From positions 124,001 to 188,000 of the forward strand of contig JAGFBZ010000909.1 in the NCBI GenBank assembly GCA_018398805.1: a stretch of 64,000 bases of DNA. Direction: 5' to 3'. Position 1 is the stretch's first letter. Each line of letters starts with the position of its first letter. Shown here piece by piece: positions 47,001 to 52,956 of the stretch. Made by a program: the position numbers and the translations under genes. This DNA is from Hirundichthys speculiger. Lineage: Eukaryota; Chordata; Actinopteri; Beloniformes; Exocoetidae. A model generated the notes under the pieces. It did no database searches. It was given only the letters and a program-made list of their open reading frames with translations, and was not told where the DNA came from.

Positions 47001-49369
47001 GTAAAAAAAAAAAAAACACCTTTCCTTGCCTCCTTCCTTTGTCTCCAACGCCTTAAAATGTCTTTTATTTCTCTCTGTCCTCCATTCCTCTCTTCATCAG
47101 TCATTCCCTTGATATCTCCTTCACGCTTTGATTTACAGTGGTTCCCCAGCTGGCTTGTTGCCATAGAAACTGAGCCCCCCAGACCTCCTGCTCCTCAAGT
47201 GAGCATTTTCTGCCACCGGTCTAGAGAACAAGAAAAAAAAAAAAAAGCAGACTTCCTCTGCCTTTGCTCCAGCATCATCCGCTTCTCTGTCATTAGATTT
47301 GCCATCTATGACGTGTATCGTCAGGAGAGAGCTTTAATCCTCTGTGCTACAATTGTGCTATCTTTAGCAGTGTCAACAGTTGCAACTAATTCATTACTTA
47401 TGGTCATGAGTGCTTGCCTGAGAGCTTTGTGCTAATTGCATGTGTCTGTATGTCTAAACAGTTAAATGAGGAGCTGAAGCAGAATCTGAAGGAAACTATG
47501 GTCAAGAAGTATAACCAAGGCAACCATGAGCAAGTCACCAGGGCTGTAGACAAGCTACAGCAGGAGGTAAGTGATAACTCCACTTACCTATATTTGACTC
47601 ACACTCTTCACAACCTTTATGAGGTCCTGGAAATCAAGAAAACTGGGGGGATTTTGGGGGGATTTTGGTTGTTTACCAGCAAACTACCATGTTGTTCATG
47701 AACTAGTTTTTTTTGGTAAATTTTTAGCCACATAATCCTACGTGTGATTTTTTTTTTTTTTTGCTAACACATCATCTCGTCAGATTAGAGATTTTGATGA
47801 TGCGGGGCGAGTCAAAACAAATCGGATTCCAGTCCCTCTCTAGTTCAGTTAAGCATGATGGACTCCACACTCCTCAGCTTTTTACCCTCTTATGCTGAGA
47901 CCAGTTGACAGCAGGAATGGATAAACTTGACATGCAGATGAGACTGCTGCTTTCGTTCTGTTTTCAAACCACTAGATATCAGCAACTGTGCAATATTCTG
48001 CTGGAAAGGTATGATTTTCTAGTGCTAGTATATTTTACCAAAGGTCAGTAAAAGTAATTTGGAAACTATCCAGAGGTATATAAAGAAATTGAAAAGGCCA
48101 AAGTGGTATCAACCATTAGATATACCCATAAGATGGCAAATGAGAATAGAATGTTAACTATTCTTTTCTTTAAATGAACATGAGGTCTAGTTACTTTATT
48201 TACCCCCTGGGGATAAACAAAGTTTTTTGAAATTGAATTTAAATAGTCTTTTTTTGCTAAGGCAATCTGTGAGATGGCCTGGATGTATGTTAGTTGATAA
48301 GAAACCCTACATGTCTGTGACATGTTAAGGAACGAGGCCTTCTTAAATATTTAGTTTAGTTTACAAAGTACTAGATACACTTAATGAAAGGACAAGAGAC
48401 CATTGTGTCCCACAATTCCTTGCGGCCAAAATTAATCAAATCAAAATGATTCTTTAATATTTTTATCTAAGACAAAACTCTCCGTTTAATAATTGTAATG
48501 ATTGTAATAATGTATTAGAGTACACGATGCACTCTTTGTACTATTGTTTTTAATATTTTCAGTGTTGGTACTACAGACCTCTGTGTAACTGTGCCTGGAT
48601 GATCTTCTTGTGTTCATTCAGATTTTTCCAACTAATGCTCCGTAACCTCACAATTTTTTTGTCTATTTCACCACACCTCTTGTTTGTTTTTTCTGAAGTG
48701 TTGAACTAGTTTAATTTCATGCATCTGCATCAAATATCCTGCTTGTTTGTGCTTTTACCTAACCATCAGAATTCTCCATTTGAAACTTTCACATTAGTTC
48801 AAGTGTTGTGGGAGCAACAATTCATCTGACTGGAACGACAGCGCCTGGATACTCTCACTCAAGGCAGGTGGCAGAAAGGTGCCCGACAGCTGCTGTAAAA
48901 CTCCCTCTGACATGTGCGGCCTAAGGGACCACCCCTCCAACATCTACAAGGTGGAGGTGAGAGCACGATGGGTGCTCAGGGCATCTGATCTGCATGTCTG
49001 TCATGTCTCCGTATATTATTGCAGACACTGTGTAGGCTGACTGTTGGTGAACTGTAATACATAATATTTGTTTGCTATGAGACTCTTGCAACACTCCCAC
49101 ATCAAGTGATGTAACATGAGTCTTTGTTTTTTATTTAGGGTGGCTGCATCAGTAAACTGGAGAAATTCATCCAGGACCATCTGAAGATTATTGGAGCTGT
49201 GGGTGTTGGGATTGCTTGTGTACAGGTGAGCACAGAACTCCTGAGCTATGTTCCTAAATACAAACAGTGATTTAGTAAACATAATAAGTTTCCTCCATCC
49301 AATCCCCAGATCATCGGAATGGTGTTTACATGCTGCTTATATCGAAATCTAAAGGCAGAGCCATACTAA
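19995..49369 (+). CDS. cd151: CD151 tetraspanin, complete
   Basis: CD151 is a plasma-membrane tetraspanin that partners laminin-binding integrins in adhesion and basement-membrane attachment. Seven coding exons with phase-0 GT-AG junctions join to 253 residues, the same length as human CD151: 19995-20078, 26393-26584, 35659-35733, 47462-47566, 48798-48956, 49139-49225, 49310-49369. Four membrane segments are visible. The large outer loop has the CCG motif (155-157), PDSCC (181-185), Cys192 and GGC, six cysteines in all. Likely palmitoylation cysteines are kept near the N-terminus (11, 15), in GCCATFKE and in TCCLYRNL. The C-terminal YRNL fits the YxxΦ endocytosis motif. Residues 194-196 read LRD where human has QRD. 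tspan11 is the nearest alternative, but the termini and GCCATFKE favour cd151. Confidence 0.94.
20079..22127. other. cd151 intron 2, left part
   Basis: AT-rich intronic DNA. The only repeat-like part seen is at 21715-21820 (listed separately). No ORF or RNA gene is recognised. Confidence 0.4.
21715..21820 (+). repeat. LINE 3'-tail-like repeat (GGTCAAATAAAGG end)
   Basis: Contains CCCTCTTGGCCAGGTCTGCC, GATCTCAGTGGGACTAACC and TGGTCAAATAAAGGTTAATA, a combination I recognise as the 3' end of a common fish LINE family. The family name is not certain. Confidence 0.45.
22128..23702. mobile_element. Outer hAT-like element hosting another hAT
   Basis: Left end GGGGCTGGACATAAAAAATT and right end AAACAATACCCAGCCTTA resemble the two ends of a hAT of the GGGCTGGGTATCG type. 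Interior GTATCGAT and CGATACC motifs (23247-23300) and GGTATTGGTTTTGGTATCGG near the right end fit. An inner element at 22160-23238 splits it 32 bases from its left end. No clear duplication flanks the outer element. Confidence 0.55.
22160..23238. mobile_element. hAT element with exact 8-bp target duplication
   Basis: The ends TAGGGGTACACGATAAC and GTTATCGTGCATCCCTA are inverted repeats with two mismatches. The element is bracketed by CCTTTCTG at 22152-22159 and 23239-23246, the 8-base duplication expected for hAT. Subterminal CGATAAC/GTTATCGG motifs recur. A short open stretch at 22595-22704 ([19 protein letters not shown]...) may be a transposase N-terminal exon remnant; otherwise it is non-coding. 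Confidence 0.88.
23703..26392. other. cd151 intron 2, right part
   Basis: AT-rich intron with poly-T runs (24484-24503, 24834-24842) and no other definable feature. Confidence 0.4.
26393..26584 (+). CDS. cd151: cd151 exon with membrane segments 1 (end) and 2
   Basis: 64 codons from CTCCAG/TTGGCA to GTG/GTAAGA. Encodes [20 protein letters not shown], the small outer loop [16 protein letters not shown], segment 2 and [15 protein letters not shown]. An alternative AG seven bases inside (26398-26399) would break the frame. Confidence 0.95.
26975..27240 (-). repeat. LINE 3'-tail repeat, diverged copy
   Basis: Shares GGCAGGGGTAAACCCTGGAC, AGGTCGCCAATC, CACCAATTAGCCTA, CACAGGGAGAAC and GCAAACTCCACACAG with the copy at 11790-12160, same orientation, with more substitutions. 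It ends where a MITE begins. Confidence 0.65.
27393..28253. mobile_element. P-element-like fragment nested in the hAT
   Basis: TAGACCTTTTCG (27393-27404) and CGAAAAGGTCTA (28242-28253) are perfect 12-base inverted ends. The interior holds a broken THAP zinc-finger exon. Flanking 8-base duplications are not evident (ACTGTGTA left, AGACAGCA right), so the ends are provisional. THAP-containing P-like transposons are known in fish. Confidence 0.6.
27521..27727 (+). pseudogene. THAP-domain exon remnant (P-like transposase N-terminus)
   Basis: The frame starts ATG at 27521 with [13 protein letters not shown], then [17 protein letters not shown] (the C2CH second half). A shift leads to [20 protein letters not shown] followed by a CCGG/GTGAGT donor. 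These blocks match THAP domains, including the basic NINRKNFVP segment. At least two frameshifts break it. Confidence 0.65.
28291..28572 (+). pseudogene. hAT (ZBED-like) transposase fragment
   Basis: The open frame has [40 protein letters not shown] and VSFTSDIWS. These match the region of ZBED-type hAT transposases just before the first catalytic aspartate (the SFTSDIWS motif). The frame then runs into the 3' terminal repeat region, so the catalytic core and dimerisation domain are deleted. Confidence 0.75.
29335..29387. repeat. GATA tetranucleotide microsatellite
   Basis: About thirteen tandem GATA units. Confidence 0.95.
30337..30369. repeat. C run and CA microsatellite
   Basis: Ten C residues then about eleven CA units, with one interruption. 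Confidence 0.9.
31690..32700 (-). mobile_element. 5'-truncated LINE with reverse-transcriptase C-terminus
   Basis: Minus-strand frames 32670-32221 and 32207-31947 encode the end of a non-[25 protein letters not shown], the YSDD catalytic motif (in [12 protein letters not shown]), [30 protein letters not shown], then [20 protein letters not shown]. One frameshift near 32210-32220 separates them. The 3' tail at 31700-31740 (TACTTTATTTATCCCATAA on +) is typical of a fish CR1/Rex1-group LINE. It is 5'-truncated near 32.7 kb and antisense to cd151. Confidence 0.85.
32719..33487. other. cd151 intron 3, simple-repeat-rich stretch
   Basis: Contains an A-rich run (32719-32741), unremarkable AT-rich DNA, and the CA/TA microsatellite at 33139-33221. 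No gene is seen. Confidence 0.4.
33139..33221. repeat. CA then TA dinucleotide microsatellite
   Basis: Ten CA units run directly into a long TA tract interrupted by two ATACAT units. Confidence 0.95.
33488..33702. mobile_element. Short MITE with TACAACCCC inverted ends
   Basis: CAACCCCAGTCC at 33490 answers GGAATTGGGGTTG ending 33700, with TA on both sides (33488-33489, 33701-33702). This is the Tc1/mariner-style TA duplication. Internal GCAAATGATTGG and ACAGCATCCCAACTTTTTTTG are typical of a widespread teleost element. At about 211 bases it has no coding capacity. A fragment of the same family is at 19876-19975. Confidence 0.75.
33703..35035. other. cd151 intron 3, right part
   Basis: AT-rich intron ending in a TG/TA microsatellite (34977-35025). 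No coding or mobile feature is recognised. Confidence 0.4.
34977..35025. repeat. TG then TA microsatellite
   Basis: A short TG run followed by about seventeen TA units. Confidence 0.9.
35036..35330. other. GC-rich hairpin-containing block of unknown origin
   Basis: A sharply bounded GC-rich island in AT-rich intron, about 330 bases before a cd151 exon. It holds a perfect 7-base hairpin with 3-base loop (GTTGCGC at 35103, GCGCAAC at 35113). It also holds a perfect 11-base inverted pair (GGGATAGCGGG at 35215, CCCGCTATCCC at 35277). No ORF is present. It may be a fragment of an unrecognised repeat or a structured non-coding sequence. Confidence 0.5.
35659..35733 (+). CDS. cd151: cd151 exon with membrane segment 3
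   Basis: 25 codons between GTTTTCAG and CAG/GTAATT, encoding [18 protein letters not shown] and AYIYYQQ. The Glu within the hydrophobic segment is typical of tetraspanin TM3. Confidence 0.95.
36045..36900 (-). mobile_element. 5'-truncated LINE with reverse-transcriptase remnant
   Basis: Minus frames 36830-36264 and 36687-36400 contain the catalytic block [31 protein letters not shown], and later [35 protein letters not shown] and the tail [21 protein letters not shown] frameshift after NTKK breaks the thumb region. The 3' end on + is CTTTTATTGTCACTATACAT near 36061. It belongs to the same broad group as the LINE at 31.7 kb but a different family. Confidence 0.85.
36901..38200. other. cd151 intron 4, part, no recognised feature
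   Basis: AT-rich intronic DNA between a LINE remnant and a Tc1 remnant. No supported feature. Confidence 0.4.
38202..38945 (-). mobile_element. Tc1-like transposon, 5'-truncated
   Basis: The right-end inverted repeat begins TACACTGCCCAGCTCAAAAA at 38202. The transposase reads continuously on the minus strand from about 38940 to the stop at 38255. The other end, including the DNA-binding domains and second inverted repeat, is missing. Confidence 0.85.
38255..38940 (-). pseudogene. Tc1-like transposase catalytic domain, inactive
   Basis: The open frame runs from [20 protein letters not shown] through [11 protein letters not shown] (first Asp), [13 protein letters not shown] (second Asp) and [19 protein letters not shown] to a stop after [11 protein letters not shown]. 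In active Tc1-like enzymes the third catalytic residue is Glu in NPIENLW. Here the codon is AAG (Lys). The N-terminal helix-turn-helix half is absent. The intact frame suggests a fairly recent copy despite the lost catalytic residue. Confidence 0.88.
39275..39480 (-). repeat. LINE tail-like repeat
   Basis: CAATTGAATTTTATTTGTAT, AGCGTCTGTTACGCC, CTAGGCGCTTTACAGAG and a later AAAAAACTCCCACTGAGG block match a common teleost LINE 3' region in antisense orientation. No coding capacity. Confidence 0.5.
39800..41040 (-). mobile_element. R2/R4-like LINE remnant with restriction-like endonuclease
   Basis: Minus-strand fragments in order: RT C-terminal region (about 41.03-40.66 kb, heavily shifted), then 40657-40253 with [58 protein letters not shown] and a knuckle [20 protein letters not shown]. 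After that, 40079-39870 has [20 protein letters not shown] and [13 protein letters not shown], the PD-(D/E)xK-like endonuclease typical of R2/R4-group LINEs. The final zinc-ligand Cys of the knuckle is Ser here. Frames are broken throughout. The clade name is inferred. Confidence 0.75.
41521..42308. mobile_element. mariner/pogo-like element with TA duplication
   Basis: CAGTGGTACCTCTATTTAC at 41523 answers GTAGCGGTACCACTG ending 42306, each flanked by TA (41521-41522, 42307-42308). Internal inverted AACCTGAAAATTCC blocks lie about 50 bases from each end. No transposase frame survives, so it is a 784-base non-autonomous copy. Confidence 0.82.
43226..44488. mobile_element. hAT element with exact 8-bp target duplication (copy 1)
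   Basis: TAGGGCTGTCAA and TTGACAGCCCTA are perfect 12-base inverted ends, bracketed by ATTTTTTT at 43218-43225 and 44489-44496. The left side is dense in GTTAACGCG motifs, the right side in GATTAAT motifs. It contains the start of a probable hAT first exon region (43420-43520, AACAGGAAGTCATGC, GACAGACAGACGTAAAC) and a LINE-tail insertion (about 43815-44340). A second copy begins at 63493. Confidence 0.9.
43815..44345 (-). repeat. LINE-derived insertion inside hAT copy 1
   Basis: GGCAACTTTATTTGCAACTT, CAATTCAAAGTGCTTTACAG then a sequence with TCTGCTGGAAGACTGGTCCA, GAGACTTGAACACAAGTAG and AGGAAGCCAGAGACC. This matches a common teleost repeat I associate with a LINE 3' region, in antisense orientation. 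No ORF. Confidence 0.5.
44725..45994. other. cd151 intron 4, part, no recognised feature
   Basis: AT-rich intronic DNA; nothing supportable. Confidence 0.4.
46003..46644. mobile_element. hAT MITE with exact 8-bp target duplication
   Basis: TAGGGGAGTGCC opens and GATTCCCACACCTA closes the element. The terminal bases are only loosely inverted, but GACTTAAC is perfectly duplicated at 45995-46002 and 46645-46652. Subterminal AATCGATTTG and GAATCGCGATTC on the left and AAATTGATTTTAAATCG on the right are typical of hAT families. At 642 bases it has no coding capacity. Confidence 0.88.
47154..47171. promoter_or_regulatory. X-box-like (RFX) motif in cd151 intron 4
   Basis: GTTGCCATAGAAAC fits the RFX X-box consensus (RYYNYYATRRNRAC) at every position. 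RFX factors drive cilium genes, yet this site lies about 35 kb from tmem138 and in a cd151 intron, so function is doubtful. Confidence 0.3.
47462..47566 (+). CDS. cd151: cd151 exon, start of large extracellular loop
   Basis: 35 codons between CTAAACAG and GAG/GTAAGT, encoding [19 protein letters not shown] and a helix ending VDKLQQE, helices A and B of the outer loop. Confidence 0.95.
48185..48240 (-). repeat. Short LINE tail fragment
   Basis: AGTTACTTTATTTACCCCCT followed by GGGGATAAACAAAG resembles the tail of the LINE at 31.7 kb, antisense, in the intron before the CCG exon of cd151. Confidence 0.4.
48798..48956 (+). CDS. cd151: cd151 exon, CCG/PDSCC part of large loop
   Basis: 53 codons between CATTAG and GAG/GTGAGA. 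Contains [12 protein letters not shown] (CCG motif; NNS/NSS glycosylation sequons), [11 protein letters not shown] and [15 protein letters not shown]. The LRD tripeptide is at residues 194-196. Confidence 0.95.
49139..49225 (+). CDS. cd151: cd151 exon with membrane segment 4
   Basis: 29 codons between TTATTTAG and CAG/GTGAGC, encoding [16 protein letters not shown] and [13 protein letters not shown]. It supplies the last loop cysteine. Confidence 0.95.
49310..49369 (+). CDS. cd151: cd151 last coding exon
   Basis: 19 codons plus TAA after ATCCCCAG, encoding [19 protein letters not shown]. Human CD151 also ends in a short tail with Tyr last. Confidence 0.95.
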   Translation: MIGMVFTCCLYRNLKAEPY

Positions 49370-50525
49370 GAGAAGCAAGAGAAGAAAAGTATGTGGGTGA
49401 AGGATGCAACTTAATCACCACATGCTGTACTTTAATAGTCCTTAGGTTCTTTTCTGTGCATTGCCCATTTGGGAAGGAAAAAATAGTCAAGACATGTAAT
49501 TGCACATCTGAGGCTCTCGCTTTGGTAAAAGAAAAAACAGTACAAAAACAATTCAAGGATTCTTGAAGTAATTAGCCGCTCAAATTGCAGTCTCAGCTAC
49601 ATCTCCAAGATCACGCTGTGGAAAGAAAAAGCTGAGAGGAACTGAGGGGAATTCGAACACAGAATGTGTAAATAGCCTCCTTTGAATGAAGACACTGTAG
49701 TTTTCTTTCATTCTGATTCCCACAATGAATTTTTGATATACAGGAATCAGTTGGTACACTAAAGAGTGGTTTAAAGATAAGTCGCATAAAACTGGCACTT
49801 TGTGCTAAATCTCGGTCACAGCAGCTTCCATTTACTAATATAGCATTATTCAATTCCAACAACATTTTGTCTCTCTGTTAGCTAGACACTCATCATTGGT
49901 GCATTTTAAGTTTGTTAAAAAAAAATTTATATTTTGCAAATGATCATATCTTTAAACACCTGAGGTGCTTTCTTAAGAACTAGTATTTTATTGCCTTTAT
50001 TGAGGGAAGTGTCTTTATAGTCCCATTATATTAATTGATGCCTTTTCACCAATGTGTTACCTCGTTGTAGCTACATAAGTGCAGTGCTGCAATTTCCACT
50101 GTTTTACTCCTCAGATGTGTAATGGCGGATATTAATGAAGGGATTTTGGGATTTTGTTAATGACAGAAACAGTGCCACTATCTGTATTAATAAGAAAGTG
50201 CCTCGTGTCTTTGATTTTACCCCTTTTTTATACTTCTAAGCCAAAGTCATAAACTGTAAGACTACTACTGTGTCTCCTCCAGCATTATTCATGTATCTAC
50301 TGTACTTATGTGTCTCTTTTTAGATTTTCTTAAATTAATTTTTTTTTTAAACTTTTCTATACATCTAGGATATATGAGTGTATTTAATACAGAACGTGGA
50401 GAAGGTATTTCTACACTCCTCCTCCCCTTTTCCTGTGTCCCTAAAAGACACTCACTCACTAAATCAATTTGCTGTATTTTTTTCTTTGATATTTTAGTTT
50501 GAATAAACATCCATTCACACTAATC
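49370..50525 (+). other. cd151: cd151 3' untranslated region
   Basis: About 1.1 kb without coding potential, from the stop codon to AATAAA at 50502-50507, the first strong signal in a plausible context. The exact cleavage site is not visible. Confidence 0.6.
50502..50507 (+). terminator. cd151 candidate polyadenylation signal
   Basis: AATAAA 1.13 kb after the cd151 stop codon, followed by a T/G-rich stretch (GCTGTGTTTGTTCTC) about 20-35 bases on. Confidence 0.55.
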
Positions 50526-52726
50526 GCTGCTTCTGCTGTGTTTGTTCTCTCAGCAAAAGCCAGGTGAAAGTTAAGATGACAGGCAAACAGTTGAGTAACT
50601 TGAAATATTAGAACACAATGCCTTCATTTCAGTTTTCAGGCCATGTCATCCCAAAAAATTACCAGAAAACACATTATTGTGTGAAGATAAAACCACAAGC
50701 TTGTAACCAGTGACCCTTACACGACTGGCACCAGCTAACAAGGGCATTAGTGTATTAACCAAAAGGCAATTCCCTAATGCCACAGCCCTGCAATGTAATG
50801 ATGTACATATGGGCTGTCAGCCATATTCCTGGCTGCTGCTATGGAAGTGTATTGTGGCCTGTAATGAGAGTTACTGTGTTGCTGGGTACAAGGCTGGGTC
50901 ATTTGAGCTGAGGTATTGTTAAAGTGACCTGCACTGGTGTCATTAACACGAATAGCAACAGTTACTACGTGCGAACAGAGGGAGGCAGCACTCACCACGG
51001 TTTCACTACCACAACACCACATTGATGGAAACAGCTGGTTAGTGTGTGCGTGCAAAACACCCAAAGGTTGTTGTTTGCTACCTATTCCCCTACTTACGCA
51101 CTCTATCCAGGTAATAATGGCAAGTCTAGTACACTGGCTCTTAAATGTGTCAAAGGGGGGTGTTAATCAAGTGCACAGGAACAAAGGTCACTTTGACAGT
51201 AAACTTATACTTGCTGAATGAAACAAGCCATTTACTCATTCAGAAATATGCGTCTCAGTGCTCAATGTTATGGGCAGAAAGAAAATAAGATAGTGGCCAG
51301 GCAGCTCACTGCTAGATGTCTAAATGATTTCCCTCGGGACTGCTAACAATACAAGTGCAGCTATTTCTCTGTTTGTAAAGCTGGCATTGTTGCAGCATTT
51401 CCTCTCTGTATAGCAGGCATATGTAATGGAGCGAAACAACAGGAATCAGTGGTCATACTACCCTTGAAAGTGTCCTCACTGCACACCTTTTGAAAGCTGA
51501 GTCATCTCTGGCAAAATAAGCGTATGATGTTTTTCCTTTTTTTCCTCCCTCGTGGGGTGGGGTGGGGTGGGGGGATTCATTCAGCATTTACTGTTTCCAT
51601 TGACGTGAAAGTAGTCGAACACGTGGCAATTTTTACAAGGCACTTTTCCAAGGAGCAGACATCTGTGGAATGCAAGTCGTCTGCCCTGGTCTTGACACAG
51701 TCATTGCCTTTCCTTGCCTGACTTTAACTTAAAATAGACAAGAGAAATCATGATGACCCTTTAAACAACCAAGGTGTACCCACTAAATGTGCCCTTGTGA
51801 TGAAAACTATTTGAAATCTTTCTAGCCAGCCATGCAGGCCCCTGCCCATTATTCTTGCTTACTGTGGCAGCACGCGTTCAGGCTAACACAAGGGGTATGC
51901 TAATAATGCCGGTGCATGACATTTGAAAAATATCTCCTCCAATTCTCTCTCAGAGCACTTGTCGATTCGTTGCACATGTCACCTGCTGCATCTCAGCCTG
52001 TTTGAGCCCGTCCAGCAGAGAGGTATGTCATCTCCAGACCAGAGGGAGGGGCATTGTCTGCAGGAACACCCATGAGAAGGGGACCCCAAGGGTACAGAAG
52101 TGTCTGCCTCATTTTGGGTGTAATTTGCATAATTTTCAATGTGAATGCAGCGGACGTCGTATCTACTGAGGTTAATGATGAGTTTCTGATTTTGGTTTCA
52201 TAGCAGTTACATTTATCATGAGCTAAAACAGTTCCTGTCACTCTGAGGTTAAATTATAATGAAGGTTACTTGGAAGGAAACATGTGAACTCCAAATGTTT
52301 ATGACTGGCTATTAATGTTGATGTTTTGCTGCTTAACTGAATATTTACTAAATAATTTGAATTTGGATGTAACTAATTCTAAAGTAATAAATCTGACTAG
52401 CAGCGGAGCAGCACATAGAGTCTGAATGTTTCACAAAGTCATAATTTAAAAAGTGAGAAACCACTCTGTCATCCTTTATGTCCATAACATAAAAAGAGCA
52501 TGATGTCATGGAAGCAGTGAAGGCACATTGGAGGGTCAAACTGTTATGGCTGTGATTGTGACTTTCAGCCAGCTAATCCTGAGCAGTTAGAACATGTGAA
52601 TGCACAATGTCTGACAATAATTTGCCCTCATGTTTGCTCTGCATCCTGGACATCTGCTGCAGGCATCTCTGCTCATTTAGTTTTAATTTTAGGGTTTAGT
52701 TGTTTATGTTGAGCATGTGCATGCAC
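50526..52726. other. Intergenic DNA downstream of cd151
   Basis: Moderately AT-rich. A GGGGT repeat lies at 51553-51573. No coding exon, RNA gene or transposon end is recognised. Confidence 0.4.
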
Positions 52727-52736
52727 ATTTTTTTTT

Positions 52737-52805
<69 letters not shown>

Positions 52806-52812
52806 CTTTAGT

Positions 52813-52877
<65 letters not shown>

Positions 52878-52956
52878 CTTTTTTGTTTTTTTTTTTTTTT
52901 GTTTTTTTTTTTTTTTTTTTCTTGGGGGGGGGGGGGGGGGGGGGGGTCTTTAGATG
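52727..52956. repeat. Extreme T-run/G-run block, duplicated
   Basis: About nineteen T, then 58 G (52747-52804), TCTTTAG, then 64 T (52814-52877), T-rich sequence to 52920, CTT, 23 G (52924-52946) and TCTTTAG again. The module T(n)G(n)TCTTTAG therefore occurs twice in tandem. Lengths are unlikely to be reliable; an assembly or sequencing artefact around a real short T/G tract is likely. Confidence 0.9.

Noticed and set aside
47058..47435. 125-codon open frame on + just upstream of a cd151 exon
   Set aside because: No homology recognised; it runs through an A-rich stretch and intronic sequence, and true coding starts at 47462 in its own phase.
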